From the NCBI GenBank assembly GCA_965247635.1, contig CBDFHJ010000007.1, positions 62,001 through 126,000 on the forward strand: a DNA stretch of 64,000 nt, read 5' to 3'. The position numbers and the translations under genes were made by a program. Positions 25,309 to 33,404 of the stretch are shown here, one piece after another. The notes beneath the pieces are model-generated. The model had not been told where the DNA came from, did no database searches, and was given only the letters and a program-made list of their open reading frames with translations. Within the stretch, counting starts at the first letter, position 1; every line of letters starts with the position of its first letter. The stretch is from CBDFHJ01 sp965247635. GTDB taxonomy: Bacteria > Chloroflexota > Dehalococcoidia > Lucifugimonadales > Australimonadaceae.

Positions 25309-26181
25309 ATGGTCGTGGAGCGGCAGTTCCCCGAGTGGCTACGGGTCAAGATGCCCGGCGGGCCCAACTACCTGGAGCTACGGCAGCAGTTGCGCTCCAG
25401 CGAGTTGCACACCGTGTGCGAAGAGGCCCACTGCCCCAACATCGGCGAGTGCTGGGAGCGACGCAGCGCCACCTTCATGGTGCTGGGCGACGTGTGCACT
25501 CGCGCCTGTCGCTACTGCGCGGTCACCAGCGGCAGGCCTGCGGGCCTCGACCTGGAGGAGCCGGCGCGGCTGGCCCGCACGGTGGCCCGGCTGGGCCTGC
25601 GCTACTGCGTCATCACCTCCGTGGACCGCGACGACCTGCCCGACGGCGGCGCCTTCATCTTCAGCCGGTGCATCGAGGAGGTCCGCCAGCAGCTTCCCAA
25701 CTGTCAGGTAGAGGTGTTGATCCCCGACTTTCAGGGCAACTGGCCCGCCTTACGCGGCGTGCTGACGGCAGGGCCCACCGTGCTGAACCACAACATCGAA
25801 ACGGTGCGGCGCGTCTTTCATGGCGTGCGCCCCAAGGGCGACTACGACCTCTCCTTGGAGCTGCTGCGGCGGTCCAAGGAGTACGCTCCGAATATCCCCA
25901 CCAAGAGTGGCATGATGGTCGGGCTGGGCGAGACCGTGGACGAGGTGAAGCAGACGATGGCCGACCTGCGCGCCGTGGGGTGTGAGCTGCTGACCATCGG
26001 GCAGTACCTGCGGCCGTCCGCCAAGCACGTGGCCATGGACCGGTTCTACCACCCTGACGAGTTCGCTGAGCTGGGGCGGAGCGGGTACGACATGGGGTTC
26101 CGCCACGTGGCGGCGGGACCCCTGGTCCGCTCCTCCTACCACGCCGACGAGCAGGCAGCTTTGGCCCTCGCAACCCCTTAA
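25309..26181 (+). CDS. lipA: Lipoyl synthase
   Basis: 290 residues. Radical-SAM enzyme that inserts two sulfurs into octanoyl groups to make lipoate. The auxiliary 4Fe-4S cluster motif is EEAHCPNIGECW (CxxxxxCxxxC counting the preceding Cys of VCEEAHC), and the SAM cluster is CTRACRYC. Other family blocks are TSVDRDDLPDGGA, LNHNIETV, TKSGMMVGLGE and TIGQYLRPS. The ATG at 25309 gives a standard N-terminus. No lipB or lipoate-dependent complex is adjacent. Confidence 0.97.
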   Translation: MVVERQFPEWLRVKMPGGPNYLELRQQLRSSELHTVCEEAHCPNIGECWERRSATFMVLGDVCTRACRYCAVTSGRPAGLDLEEPARLARTVARLGLRYCVITSVDRDDLPDGGAFIFSRCIEEVRQQLPNCQVEVLIPDFQGNWPALRGVLTAGPTVLNHNIETVRRVFHGVRPKGDYDLSLELLRRSKEYAPNIPTKSGMMVGLGETVDEVKQTMADLRAVGCELLTIGQYLRPSAKHVAMDRFYHPDEFAELGRSGYDMGFRHVAAGPLVRSSYHADEQAALALATP

Positions 26182-26187
26182 GGGCAG

Positions 26188-26281
26188 GGTTTCCCCTGCA
26201 CCCACTTGCGGTGTCCCAATAGTCGATGGAGAGCAAGGGTAGTCAAGCCCTCGCCGGGTTGCTTCCCCCGACTCGTCGGGG
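26188..26281. repeat. Dispersed intergenic repeat, copy R3 (partial)
   Basis: Shares ACTTGCGGTGTCCCAAT, AGCAAGGGTAGTCAAGCCC and CTCGCCGG with R2 at 19316 and ends in the palindrome TCCCCCGACTCGTCGGGG (26264-26281). It lacks the second half present in R1 and R2. Confidence 0.65.
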
Positions 26282-26297
26282 CACCCACTTGCGGTGT

Positions 26298-26366
26298 CTC
26301 GTCCTTCGACAAGCTCAGGACGAGCGGATTAAAGAGCCGTTCATGGTGAGCCTGTCGAACCATGAA
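26298..26366. repeat. Pair of inverted palindromic repeats with TCGACA(A/G)GCTC core
   Basis: CTCGTCCT and AGGACGAG (26298-26324) enclose TCGACAAGCTC. TTCATGGT and ACCATGAA (26340-26366) enclose GAGCCTGTCGA, the reverse complement of TCGACAGGCTC. The two units are head to head, a layout I recall from intergenic repeats of Chloroflexota genomes. Confidence 0.75.
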
Positions 26367-26443
26367 GCCCTCGCCGGTCCGTCGTTAGTGTAAAGTTCTT
26401 TGGGAGGGCGTGGGAGACCTTTCTTGCAAGGGTGCTTATATAC

Positions 26444-26472
26444 TTGACACGGTATTCTAGTCGTGATATACT
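26444..26472 (+). promoter_or_regulatory. Strong sigma-70-type promoter
   Basis: TTGACA (26444-26449), 17-base spacer, TATACT (26467-26472). Transcription would run antisense across the 47-codon gene below and then into the IS1595 transposase, 155 bp downstream. Confidence 0.7.
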
Positions 26473-26614
26473 AGTGCCGTGATGGTTCCTTCTTCTCTTT
26501 ATCGCCTTCTTGCTCCGCAATCCGGTGGATTTCTTCGACCACCTTCTTGGGGAACAATTTCTTTTCGGCTTCTTCGGTCGTCCACTCGGTCGGCTTCTTC
26601 TTACGTCGCGGCAT
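26471..26614 (-). CDS. Small Lys/Glu-rich protein, divergent from IS1595 transposase
   Basis: 47 codons. Starts MPRRKKKPTEWTTEEAEK and continues with KLFPKKVVEEIHRIAEQEG, a charged, probably helical peptide. GGGGG lies seven bases before the ATG. The coding frame is clean and I recall similar short chromosomal proteins with a WTTEEA...LFPKKV pattern, but I know no function. Its start codon is 12 bp from that of the divergent transposase, so the two leaders overlap. Whether it belongs to the element or is a host gene is open. Confidence 0.5.
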   Translation of the reverse strand: MPRRKKKPTEWTTEEAEKKLFPKKVVEEIHRIAEQEGDKEKKEPSRH

Positions 26615-26626
26615 AGGAGTACCCCC

Positions 26627-27481
26627 ATGCAGAACGGTCAAAAGCAAGATGTGAACCTGCTAAGGCTGATGGAGCGGTTCCACAGCGAGGAGAAGTGCCG
26701 AGACTACCTAGCGGCCATCCGGTGGCCCAACGGCGTTGCATGCCCGCGCTGTGGCACCCTAGAGAGCCACGCCTACGACTCCGAGCGGTATGTGTGGGAC
26801 TGCTACTCATGCGGCTACCAATTCTCGGCACTCTCCGGCACCATGTTCCATGATACCAAGTTGCCAATCCGTAAGTGGCTGATGGCGGTACTCCTGATGG
26901 TAGAAGCCAAGAAGGGCATCAGCGCCATGCAACTCAAGCGTACTCTCGGCGTCTCCTACAAGACCGCATGGTACCTCTGCCACCGCATCCGTGTCGCCAT
27001 GGGAGATGGTACTCAATCGCTCCTGTCCGGCATCGTAGAGGCTGACGAAATTTGGCTCGGAGGCCACACCTATGGTAAGAAGGGCGACCGCTCGAAAAAG
27101 ACCATCGTTGTAGGCGTTGTGGAGCGCGAAGGCGAAGTCCGATTGCAGGTTGCAAAGCGGGTGGACCGAGAGACGTTGCATGGGTTCATCCGCATCCACG
27201 TTGATCCCGCTACTCAACGGATTATGACCGACTCCTGGCCCGCCTATCGGGGCATCGGCGACTACGATACCAAGCACGAGTCGGTTGACCACAACATCAA
27301 AGAGTGGGTGCGTTACGACCCCATGGGCGACGTTCACACCCAGACCATCGAGGGGGTGTGGAGCCTCTTGAAGCGCTCCATCATGGGGTCGTATCACAAA
27401 CTCAGTACCAAGCATCTTCCAGCCTATCTCAGAAGTGGCTCCGGAAATCTGAACAGGGGGATAAGTGGAATCGCTGCCTGA
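26627..27481 (+). pseudogene. IS1595-family (ISXO2-like) transposase, C-terminus disrupted
   Basis: Starts at the ATG 26627 with AGGAG eight bases upstream. An N-terminal zinc ribbon is clear (ACPRCGTLESHAY ... WDCYSCGYQF), followed by the ISXO2 catalytic domain with EADEIWLGGH, TDSWPAYRGI and TIEGVWSLLKRSIMG. After HLPAYL the expected end is lost at 27459, where an IS3 element inserts, and the frame runs out inside it (about 284 residues in all). A possible remaining tail, NRAALFRQTRPPLW, lies on the far side at about 28681-28725. The catalytic core is intact, so residual activity cannot be excluded. Confidence 0.85.
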
Positions 27482-27520
27482 TTGAGGGCATGATAGTGCT
27501 CTCGGAGACAGGAGCGAGAG

Positions 27521-27826
27521 ATGAGGAGACGACCCCGCCGTAACCACTCGGCAGAGTTCAAGGCGAAGGTGGCTCTTGCCGCAGTACGCGGCGACCGGAC
27601 ACTTTCGGAGCTGGCAAGCCAGTTCGATGTGCACCCGAACCAGATCACGCAATGGAAGACCCAGTTGCTGGATCGGGCGGCGCAGTTATTTGGCGCCGGG
27701 ACAGGGCAGGCTGAAAAGCCGGTAGATATGAAGGTCCTTCACGCTAAGATCGGTGAGCTTGCGTTGGAGAACGATTTTTTAGAGGCCGCGCTCACGAAGG
27801 CGGGATTGCCGGGCGCAAGGCGATGA
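27521..27826 (+). CDS. IS3-family transposase OrfA
   Basis: 101 residues, a helix-turn-helix DNA-binding protein: FKAKVALAAVRGDRTLSELA followed by FDVHPNQITQWK. A leucine-rich coiled region (LHAKIGELALENDFLEAAL) closes it. The next frame is -1 relative to it, and a TTTTTT run at 27775-27780 is a plausible slippage site for making the OrfAB fusion. Confidence 0.9.
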   Translation: MRRRPRRNHSAEFKAKVALAAVRGDRTLSELASQFDVHPNQITQWKTQLLDRAAQLFGAGTGQAEKPVDMKVLHAKIGELALENDFLEAALTKAGLPGARR

Positions 27827-28650
27827 TCGACCGTGATCACAAGCTGCCTCTCGCCCGCCAGGCAAAGGCAGTGGGCATCAGCCGCGGGAGCATCTACTAC
27901 CGGCCACGGCCGGTGGGCGAAGCCGGTCTCGGACTGATGCGCCGCATCGATGAGCTGCACCTTGAGTATCCGTTTGCAGGCAGTAGGATGATGCGAGGCC
28001 TGCTCCGCCAGGAGGGACTCTCCTCCGGGCGTAGGCACATCGCCACACTGATGCGGCGGATGGGCATCGAGGCGCTGTACCGCAAGCCCAACACCAGCCG
28101 GCGACGGCCCGGCCATACGGTGTATCCGTACCTGCTGCGCGGGCTTGAGGTGAGCAGGCCCAACCAGGTGTGGGCAATGGATATCACGTACATTCCGATG
28201 GCCAGGGGGTTCGTGTACCTAGCCGCAGTGATGGACTGGCATAGCCGCAAGGTGCTGGCCTGGCGGGTATCGGTCACAATGGACGCAGACTTCTGCGTGG
28301 AGGCGCTCGAAGAATCCCTGGGACGCCACGGCGCGCCGGAGATATTCAACACAGATCAGGGAAGCCAGTTCACAAGTGACGCCTTCACCGGCCTGCTGAA
28401 AGCCAATGGGATCCAGATCAGCATGGACGGGAAGGGAAGCTGGAAGGATAATGTGTTCGTCGAACGGCTGTGGAAGAGCGTCAAGTACGAGGAGGTGTAC
28501 CTGAGAGCCTACGAATCGGTCCCGGAAGCCAGAACTGGACTCGGGCGGTACTTCGAGTTTTACAATGCCGGACGGCCCCATTCGAGCCTTGGGGGAATGA
28601 CGCCGGACCAGTTCTTTGACAGAGCGCCTGCCGAGTCCGCGGCGGCCTAA
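27823..28650 (+). CDS. IS3-family transposase OrfB (DDE integrase)
   Basis: 275 residues. Begins with a short HTH_21-type domain (EYPFAGSRMMRGLL), then the rve integrase core with catalytic Asp in VWAMDITYIPM, Asp in FNTDQGSQFTS and Glu in DNVFVERLWKSVKYEEVY. Overlaps OrfA by four bases. Full length. Confidence 0.93.
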   Translation: MIDRDHKLPLARQAKAVGISRGSIYYRPRPVGEAGLGLMRRIDELHLEYPFAGSRMMRGLLRQEGLSSGRRHIATLMRRMGIEALYRKPNTSRRRPGHTVYPYLLRGLEVSRPNQVWAMDITYIPMARGFVYLAAVMDWHSRKVLAWRVSVTMDADFCVEALEESLGRHGAPEIFNTDQGSQFTSDAFTGLLKANGIQISMDGKGSWKDNVFVERLWKSVKYEEVYLRAYESVPEARTGLGRYFEFYNAGRPHSSLGGMTPDQFFDRAPAESAAA

Positions 28651-28926
28651 CGCACGGCAGCGCGATTCCACTTATCAAACCGGGCAGCGCTGTTCAGACA
28701 AACGAGACCACCTCTATGGTAGTGAGACGATTGAACAGCTAAGACAACGCGTCGAAAGCTATTTCTTCGGTACCTAGGAATGGCTCACCTTGGTGCTGAA
28801 TATCGGGCGCCCCACACTGGGTACTCCCTCTATTAGAAGTTATATAGAGGACCCACCTAGTGTGGAAACGCTTTGGTACTGCGATCCAAAGGCCCGGGGA
28901 AGAGCACTGTCCAACGAAAGGAATAT

Positions 28927-29613
28927 GTGGAAGACTCAACTGACGTAGAGAGTTGGGAGCCCGGTAGGCAGATTCTCCAACAAGACCTGTGGGGGCGCAG
29001 GCTCATAACCTCTCGACCGGTGACGGTCGTCAACGACGCGTCGAACTATCTGGCGCTGTATTCACACCCGAACGCGCCATACCGTTCAAATACAATTAGA
29101 GATCGCTATTCGAAACCGGTCATTGAGCGCATCGACATATTCAACAAGGCGAGCAAAGAACCACTCGAAGAACGAGTGTCGCGCGATTATCACGTGTTGA
29201 CCCTGAATCCCCCGAACTCGTGGCACTCCGTCTGGCTATTCTGGACAGCCGAATGGCAAGTCAAGATTTGGTACGTGAACCTACAGTTTCCGATACGCCG
29301 TACGTCGCGAGGGATTCTGGTGCAGGATTGTGCCTTGGACATCGCTGTGGAACCGGACATGTCGTGGTCGTGGAAAGACGAGGATGAATTCGTAGAGTTA
29401 ACCAACCGGGGATTTTTCACAGACCAACAAATTTCGTCAGTGAGGGACGAGGCCGATCGAATGATCGAAGCAATATCAAACAATGCATCTCCTTTTTCGG
29501 ACGGGTGGGAGAAGTGGAGACCCAACCCAAGATGGCCTGTTCCTCAGTTACCGGAAGACTGGGACGTGCTTGCCGCCCAGCCCCAGGAACAGCCCGGGCC
29601 TTTTCTCGGCTGA
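28927..29613 (+). CDS. DUF402-domain protein (nucleoside phosphatase-like)
   Basis: 228 residues from GTG 28927 (GAAAGGA upstream). A TTG at 28873 would add 18 residues. The DUF402/FomD-like barrel is seen as LWFWTAEWQVKIWYVNLQ, then PIRRT, LDIAVEPDMSWSWKDEDEF and a helical end. Characterised relatives hydrolyse nucleoside di/triphosphates with divalent metal through acidic residues such as those in the DEDEF motif. It heads a run of closely spaced genes (small protein, kinase, HAD phosphatases), so a nucleotide or small-molecule phosphate pathway is conceivable. GC is visibly lower than in the housekeeping block, a sign of transfer. Confidence 0.75.
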   Translation: MEDSTDVESWEPGRQILQQDLWGRRLITSRPVTVVNDASNYLALYSHPNAPYRSNTIRDRYSKPVIERIDIFNKASKEPLEERVSRDYHVLTLNPPNSWHSVWLFWTAEWQVKIWYVNLQFPIRRTSRGILVQDCALDIAVEPDMSWSWKDEDEFVELTNRGFFTDQQISSVRDEADRMIEAISNNASPFSDGWEKWRPNPRWPVPQLPEDWDVLAAQPQEQPGPFLG

Positions 29614-29614
29614 G

Positions 29615-29791
29615 ATGTTCCGATTCAGAGTTGAAGAGTGGACCGGCACTCTGAACAGGGACCCCGATGAGACCGTTGACGCTAAGTTGTTCTTCGAGGA
29701 TGAACAGGACGAACCGCACCCGTCGCATGAACGCCTCAAGGAGGCTTTTGAGGACTTGCGCCGGTTCACCGGGCAGGTGATCCTGAAATAG
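29615..29791 (+). CDS. Small acidic hypothetical protein
   Basis: 58 residues starting MFRFRVEEWTGTLN, one base after the DUF402 stop, so probably translated by coupling. Acidic, no signal peptide and no recognised motif. Ends LRRFTGQVILK. Real coding is supported mainly by spacing. Confidence 0.5.
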   Translation: MFRFRVEEWTGTLNRDPDETVDAKLFFEDEQDEPHPSHERLKEAFEDLRRFTGQVILK

Positions 29792-29830
29792 AGAACCGTG
29801 ACCACTTGGGGGAAACCGTTCGGGAATCGA

Positions 29831-29992
29831 ATGTCGAATCTAAACGCTGACCTCGTTCGTCGGAATCTGGTGCACAACTTCCCCACCTTGCCTGTAGATA
29901 CAGTCGAGTTCCTGGACAAGGGCATGGACAGTCTGGCGTTTCAGGTCAACGGCGAGTACGTTTTCAGGTTCCCTATGTTCGAGCAATTTTAG
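29831..29992 (+). pseudogene. Aminoglycoside phosphotransferase-family N-terminal remnant
   Basis: 53 codons with MSNLNADLVRRNL and FLDKGMDSLAFQVNGEYVFR, the start of an APH-type kinase lobe (glycine-rich loop and the Lys-containing FRF strand). It stops after FPMFEQF. A short stretch to 30039 (RARQWVDW then stop, in another frame) could be the original C-terminus, which would make this an internal deletion. The catalytic loop is absent, so it is not a functional kinase. Confidence 0.65.
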
Positions 29993-30047
29993 GGGACACC
30001 GCGAATGAAGTTCGAGCGCGTCAGTGGGTGGACTGGTAGACCACGAA

Positions 30048-30556
30048 GTGACAACAAAGGTGTCTGATGCGACTGACTCTCTCTTGATCGTAGTTTCCGG
30101 GGCACCTGCCACCGGTAAGACGACCATGGCAAAGCGGCTTTCGGAGGCTCTCAGGGTGCCCGTGGTCAGCAAAGACCTGATCAAAGAGTCGCTGTTCGAC
30201 ACACTGGGCGCAGGAGACCGTGAATGGTCGAAGAAGGTTGGACTCGCCAGCATTGCCCTCCTCTTCCGGTTGATCGAGGTCCAGTTGGAGGTCGGGCAAT
30301 CGATAATTGCCGAATGCAATTTCTACAGGGAGTTCGACATTCCAAAGTTCAGGCTGCTTAAGGAAAAATATACTCTACGCACGGTCGAGGTGCATTGTGC
30401 GGCGGAAAGGCAAGTTCTTGTCTCACGAATGAAGCATCGCCTTTCTTCAGGTGAGCGCCACGCTGGACACGCAGAGAGCCCGGGTGTCCATGCTGAAGTG
30501 TACGCAGCACTTGATAGAGGTTCCTTTGAACCGTTGAACATCGGCGACACTCTGGT
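30048..30556 (+). pseudogene. P-loop kinase/AAA_33 ATPase, 5' part (split by IS256 copy C)
   Basis: The N-terminus carries Walker A GAPATGKTTMAKRL and VVSKDLIKESLFD, as in AAA_33 or zeta/chloramphenicol-phosphotransferase-like small-molecule kinases. EVHCAAERQVLVSRMKHR is the lid-like arginine region. IS256 copy C follows NIGDTLV. Removing the element and one ACTCTGGT repeat rejoins it to 31933-32020 and gives a 198-residue protein ending SAAMMRNV. The GTG at 30048 is my preferred start. The truncated frame now ends in IS sequence (to 30608) and lacks its C-terminal helix. Confidence 0.8.
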
Positions 30557-31924
30557 GAGGTACCCTCAAAAAGTGTGTAAACAGTCAGGCGGTGTACCCT
30601 CTCTCTGAACAACACGGGCTCGAGGCCCAAGAGAGGAGATAGACCGCCCATGAGGAAGGAAAGCACTGAGAGTAGGTCGGAGTCAAGGCCGGAGTGGGAG
30701 CAGTTGGAGGATTGGGTGCGAAGCCAGGTCCAGAGGCTGATCCAGGAGTTGCTGGAGGAGGAGGTGACGGCGTTTCTGGGAAGGGCGAAGTCGGCGCTCA
30801 GATCCGACTCGGACAACGATACCGGCTATCGGAACGGATACGGCAGAGCCCGGAGGCTTACGCTGAGTTCGGGAACGATACAGCTGAGGCGGCCGCGAGT
30901 CCGCGATACCGAGGAGCGGTTCGAGAGCCGGCTGCTGCCGCTGTTCGTCAACAGGACCAGGAAGGTTGCTGAGTTGATCCCCGAGCTGTACCTGCACGGT
31001 CTATCCGAAGGCGACTTCGATCTGGCTTTGCGGGGGCTGCTGGGAGAGGACGCACCGGTATCGGCGAGCACGGTGGCCCGGTTGAAGGATAAGTGGAACG
31101 ATGAGCTTGCCCAATGGCGCAGCCGGCCCCTCGATGACCTGGAAGTGGCCTACATGTGGGTGGATGGAGTCTACGTCAAGGCTGGTCTTGAGAAGGAGAA
31201 GGCGGCGGTACTGGTGGTGATGGCGGCCCTGAGCGACGGGAGCAAGGTGGTGGTGAGCGCTGTTCCCGGATACAGGGAGTCCACAGAGAACTGGTCCGAT
31301 GTGCTCAGGGACATGAGGCGCCGCGGGCTGGAGTGCCCGAGGCTGGTGGTTGGGGACGGACACCTGGGCATCTGGGGAGCTCTGCGCAACGTCTATCCGC
31401 AGGCGGCAGAGCAACGCTGCTGGAACCACAAGATCGTAAACGTGCTCGCCAAGCTTCCAAAGCGACAACAGGACCAGGCCAAGCTCATGCTGCGTACTAT
31501 CCCCTACGCGCCGACTCGGACAGAGGCTGAGCGGCTCAGGACAGTGTTCACCAGGTGGTGCGGCGACCATTCCTACGAGGCGGCCTCAGAGGCCTTGGAG
31601 CGGGACTGGGACCGCATGGTCACCTTCTATGACTTCCCAAAGGAGCACTGGGGGCACCTTCGCACGACGAACCCGGTAGAATCACCCTTCGCGGCCCTCA
31701 GGCTTCGGACCGATGCCGCCAAGCGCTACAAGAGGGTCGATCGGGCGATAGCGGTGATCTGGAAAATGTTGATGGTCGCCGAACAGCGCTTCAGGCGTCT
31801 GAAGGCCCCTGAGTTGATCGAAGACGTCTACCTCGGTGCACAGTATGCGGATGGAATCGCCATTGAATCAACGGCTGAGAAGGTCGCTGCCTGATGTCGT
31901 TTACACACCTATTGACGTAACCTC
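30557..31924 (+). mobile_element. IS256-family element, copy C, with intact 8-bp target repeats
   Basis: 1,368 bp, flanked by ACTCTGGT at 30549-30556 and 31925-31932. This shows the element makes 8-bp duplications and fixes its true ends (GAGGT...ACCTC). It interrupts a kinase gene in frame. Confidence 0.97.
30650..31894 (+). CDS. IS256-family transposase
   Basis: 414 residues, same probable triad as copies A and B. It differs from both at several residues (QELLEEE, EERFESR, LKDKWND, DLEVAYMW, VVMAALS), so C is the most diverged of the three copies. Full length and probably active. Confidence 0.96.
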   Translation: MRKESTESRSESRPEWEQLEDWVRSQVQRLIQELLEEEVTAFLGRAKSALRSDSDNDTGYRNGYGRARRLTLSSGTIQLRRPRVRDTEERFESRLLPLFVNRTRKVAELIPELYLHGLSEGDFDLALRGLLGEDAPVSASTVARLKDKWNDELAQWRSRPLDDLEVAYMWVDGVYVKAGLEKEKAAVLVVMAALSDGSKVVVSAVPGYRESTENWSDVLRDMRRRGLECPRLVVGDGHLGIWGALRNVYPQAAEQRCWNHKIVNVLAKLPKRQQDQAKLMLRTIPYAPTRTEAERLRTVFTRWCGDHSYEAASEALERDWDRMVTFYDFPKEHWGHLRTTNPVESPFAALRLRTDAAKRYKRVDRAIAVIWKMLMVAEQRFRRLKAPELIEDVYLGAQYADGIAIESTAEKVAA

Positions 31925-32020
31925 ACTCTGGTTTCAGTGGACACAACGCGATTCGAATCGATGGATTACGAAGAAGTCGTGACGGAAGTCAGAAGTGCAG
32001 CCATGATGCGCAACGTCTAA
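31925..32020 (+). pseudogene. P-loop kinase, 3' part
   Basis: Includes the second target repeat and then reads VDTTRFESMDYEEVVTEV to SAAMMRNV and a TAA at 32018-32020, in the frame of the 5' part. It cannot be translated as a kinase while the IS is in place. The HAD gene starts one base after the stop. Confidence 0.8.
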
Positions 32021-32021
32021 G

Positions 32022-32684
32022 ATGGCGAAGACAGACACGGACGATCACGAAGGCACGGTCAGACTCGCGGCGTTCGACCTCGACGGGACTCTTGTGCGAG
32101 GCGAGACCGTTTGCGAGGCTATCGCCCGAAGGATCGGGCGTCTCAAGCGGATGCGAGAATTTGAGGGGCAGCGGTGGAGCGGGACCGAAGGAACTAGGCA
32201 AGCCCGCGGGGAGATGGCGACATGGTATGCGCCATACACGTTCGAGGAGCTTGTTACCCACCTCACGTCGCTTCGCCTGGCCCCACGAGTCGAAGAAGGC
32301 CTTTCCTTACTCCGGCATCACAACTTCAAACTTGCAATCGTTTCGATAACGTGGGGGTTCGCTGTTGAGTGGTTCGCTGAGCGTCTGGGTTTCGATTACT
32401 TCGTGGGGACCGGCCTGAGACCAGACGGCGAGATCACTCATTTCTTCCCCGAAGACAAGCCGAAGTGGCTGGGGCGATTGGCGGACAGCTTGGATATCGA
32501 CATGGGCGATGTAGTCGCAGTTGGCGACTCGCGGGGGGACATCGCCATGTTACGCGCCGTGGGACAGCCCTACTGGGTAGGGGAGTCGGTTCCGGAAAAG
32601 TTAGTGGGGAGGGTCTCTCACCACCCCGATGGTGATATACAGGTGATAACAGAGCACATAGTTAAGACTGTGCAAGGGCAGTGA
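32022..32684 (+). CDS. HAD-superfamily phosphatase (SerB-like, HAD-IB)
   Basis: 220 residues. HAD motifs in order: AAFDLDGTLVRG (motif I, nucleophile Asp), AIVSITWG (motif II Ser), the Lys in PEDKPKWLG (motif III) and VAVGDSRGDIAML (motif IV). A helical cap lies between I and II. It resembles phosphoserine-phosphatase-like enzymes, but substrate is unknown. It starts one base after the kinase stop and overlaps the next HAD gene by four bases (GTGA), so all three were one operon. Confidence 0.88.
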   Translation: MAKTDTDDHEGTVRLAAFDLDGTLVRGETVCEAIARRIGRLKRMREFEGQRWSGTEGTRQARGEMATWYAPYTFEELVTHLTSLRLAPRVEEGLSLLRHHNFKLAIVSITWGFAVEWFAERLGFDYFVGTGLRPDGEITHFFPEDKPKWLGRLADSLDIDMGDVVAVGDSRGDIAMLRAVGQPYWVGESVPEKLVGRVSHHPDGDIQVITEHIVKTVQGQ

Positions 32685-32925
32685 AGATCAAAGCGGTCAT
32701 TTTTGACCTTTTCGGCACCCTGGTCCCCACCATCTCTCAGAGAAGCCACAAGCAGTTCTTGGAGCAGATGGCTTCCATCTTGGGTGCCTCTCCTGAAGAG
32801 TTTATACGCCTCTGGATGCAGACAAACGATCTCCGCGCAACTGGGTATTTCTCAGACACCAGGGCTAACATCGAATACGCATTGGCCGAAACGGGGGTCC
32901 CTGGGCCGATGGCGCCGCCCATAGG
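32681..32925 (+). pseudogene. Second HAD hydrolase, 5' remnant
   Basis: Starts GTG and reads KIKAVIFDLFGTLVPTIS, the motif I of a HAD hydrolase, then a cap-like helix to ALAETGVPG near 32910. From there the frame, open to 33247, no longer resembles a HAD protein and motifs II-IV are missing. The gene was cut by a rearrangement next to the IS3 element. Confidence 0.7.
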
Positions 32926-33243
32926 CGTGGTGGCGGCGGGTGGTATGTTGTACCGCTGGGAACTGGGTTTCAGGCAATCCAGCCTTCACCATATCGCACG
33001 GGCCTTGAGGAGCCATGCCTTACACGCTTTCCAACATCCTCCGCTTCGCCGACATGCTCTTGTCACCCTGGGCTTTCGCTTTGAGGTGAGTAGGTTGACC
33101 CTGGGCTCTATCCCCAAGCTCTTCCTTGCTAAGCAGGGGATTCAGCGCCGGATATCACGGCACACTGGAAGTCTCGGCGTCGCCGCCTTCGGCTGCACCC
33201 AGTCCCACGGCCCACGAGTACCGCAGTTTTTTGTTTCGATTGG

Positions 33244-33293
33244 ATGACCGATAACCTGGCGCAGGAAGTTGTCCGGGGGATGCGAGAGGCCGC
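33244..33293 (+). pseudogene. Serine recombinase remnant
   Basis: Encodes TDNLAQEVVRGMREAAVD, matching ENLAQEVVRGMREAAI in the recombinase at 58982. It is cut on the right by the IS3 element at 33294. The preceding 32926-33240 is unassigned sequence with no convincing frame. Confidence 0.7.
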
Positions 33294-33404
33294 TGTAGAC
33301 CGTCAGCGATAATGGGACACATATAAGGGTAGGAAAACCCGAGAGTCGGAGGGTGGTGTGAGCTCCTGAAATGAGGGTAGAGCTACCCACAGAAAGGAGC
33401 AGAT

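Larger units (their letters stand above)
27460..28676 (+). mobile_element. IS3-family element inside the IS1595 gene
   Basis: 1,217 bp. Ends GATAAGTGGAATCGCTGCC and, inverted at the right, GATAAGTGGAATCGCGCTGCC. Two overlapping frames encode the transposase. No short target repeat is evident (GGG on the left, AAA on the right). Confidence 0.85.
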
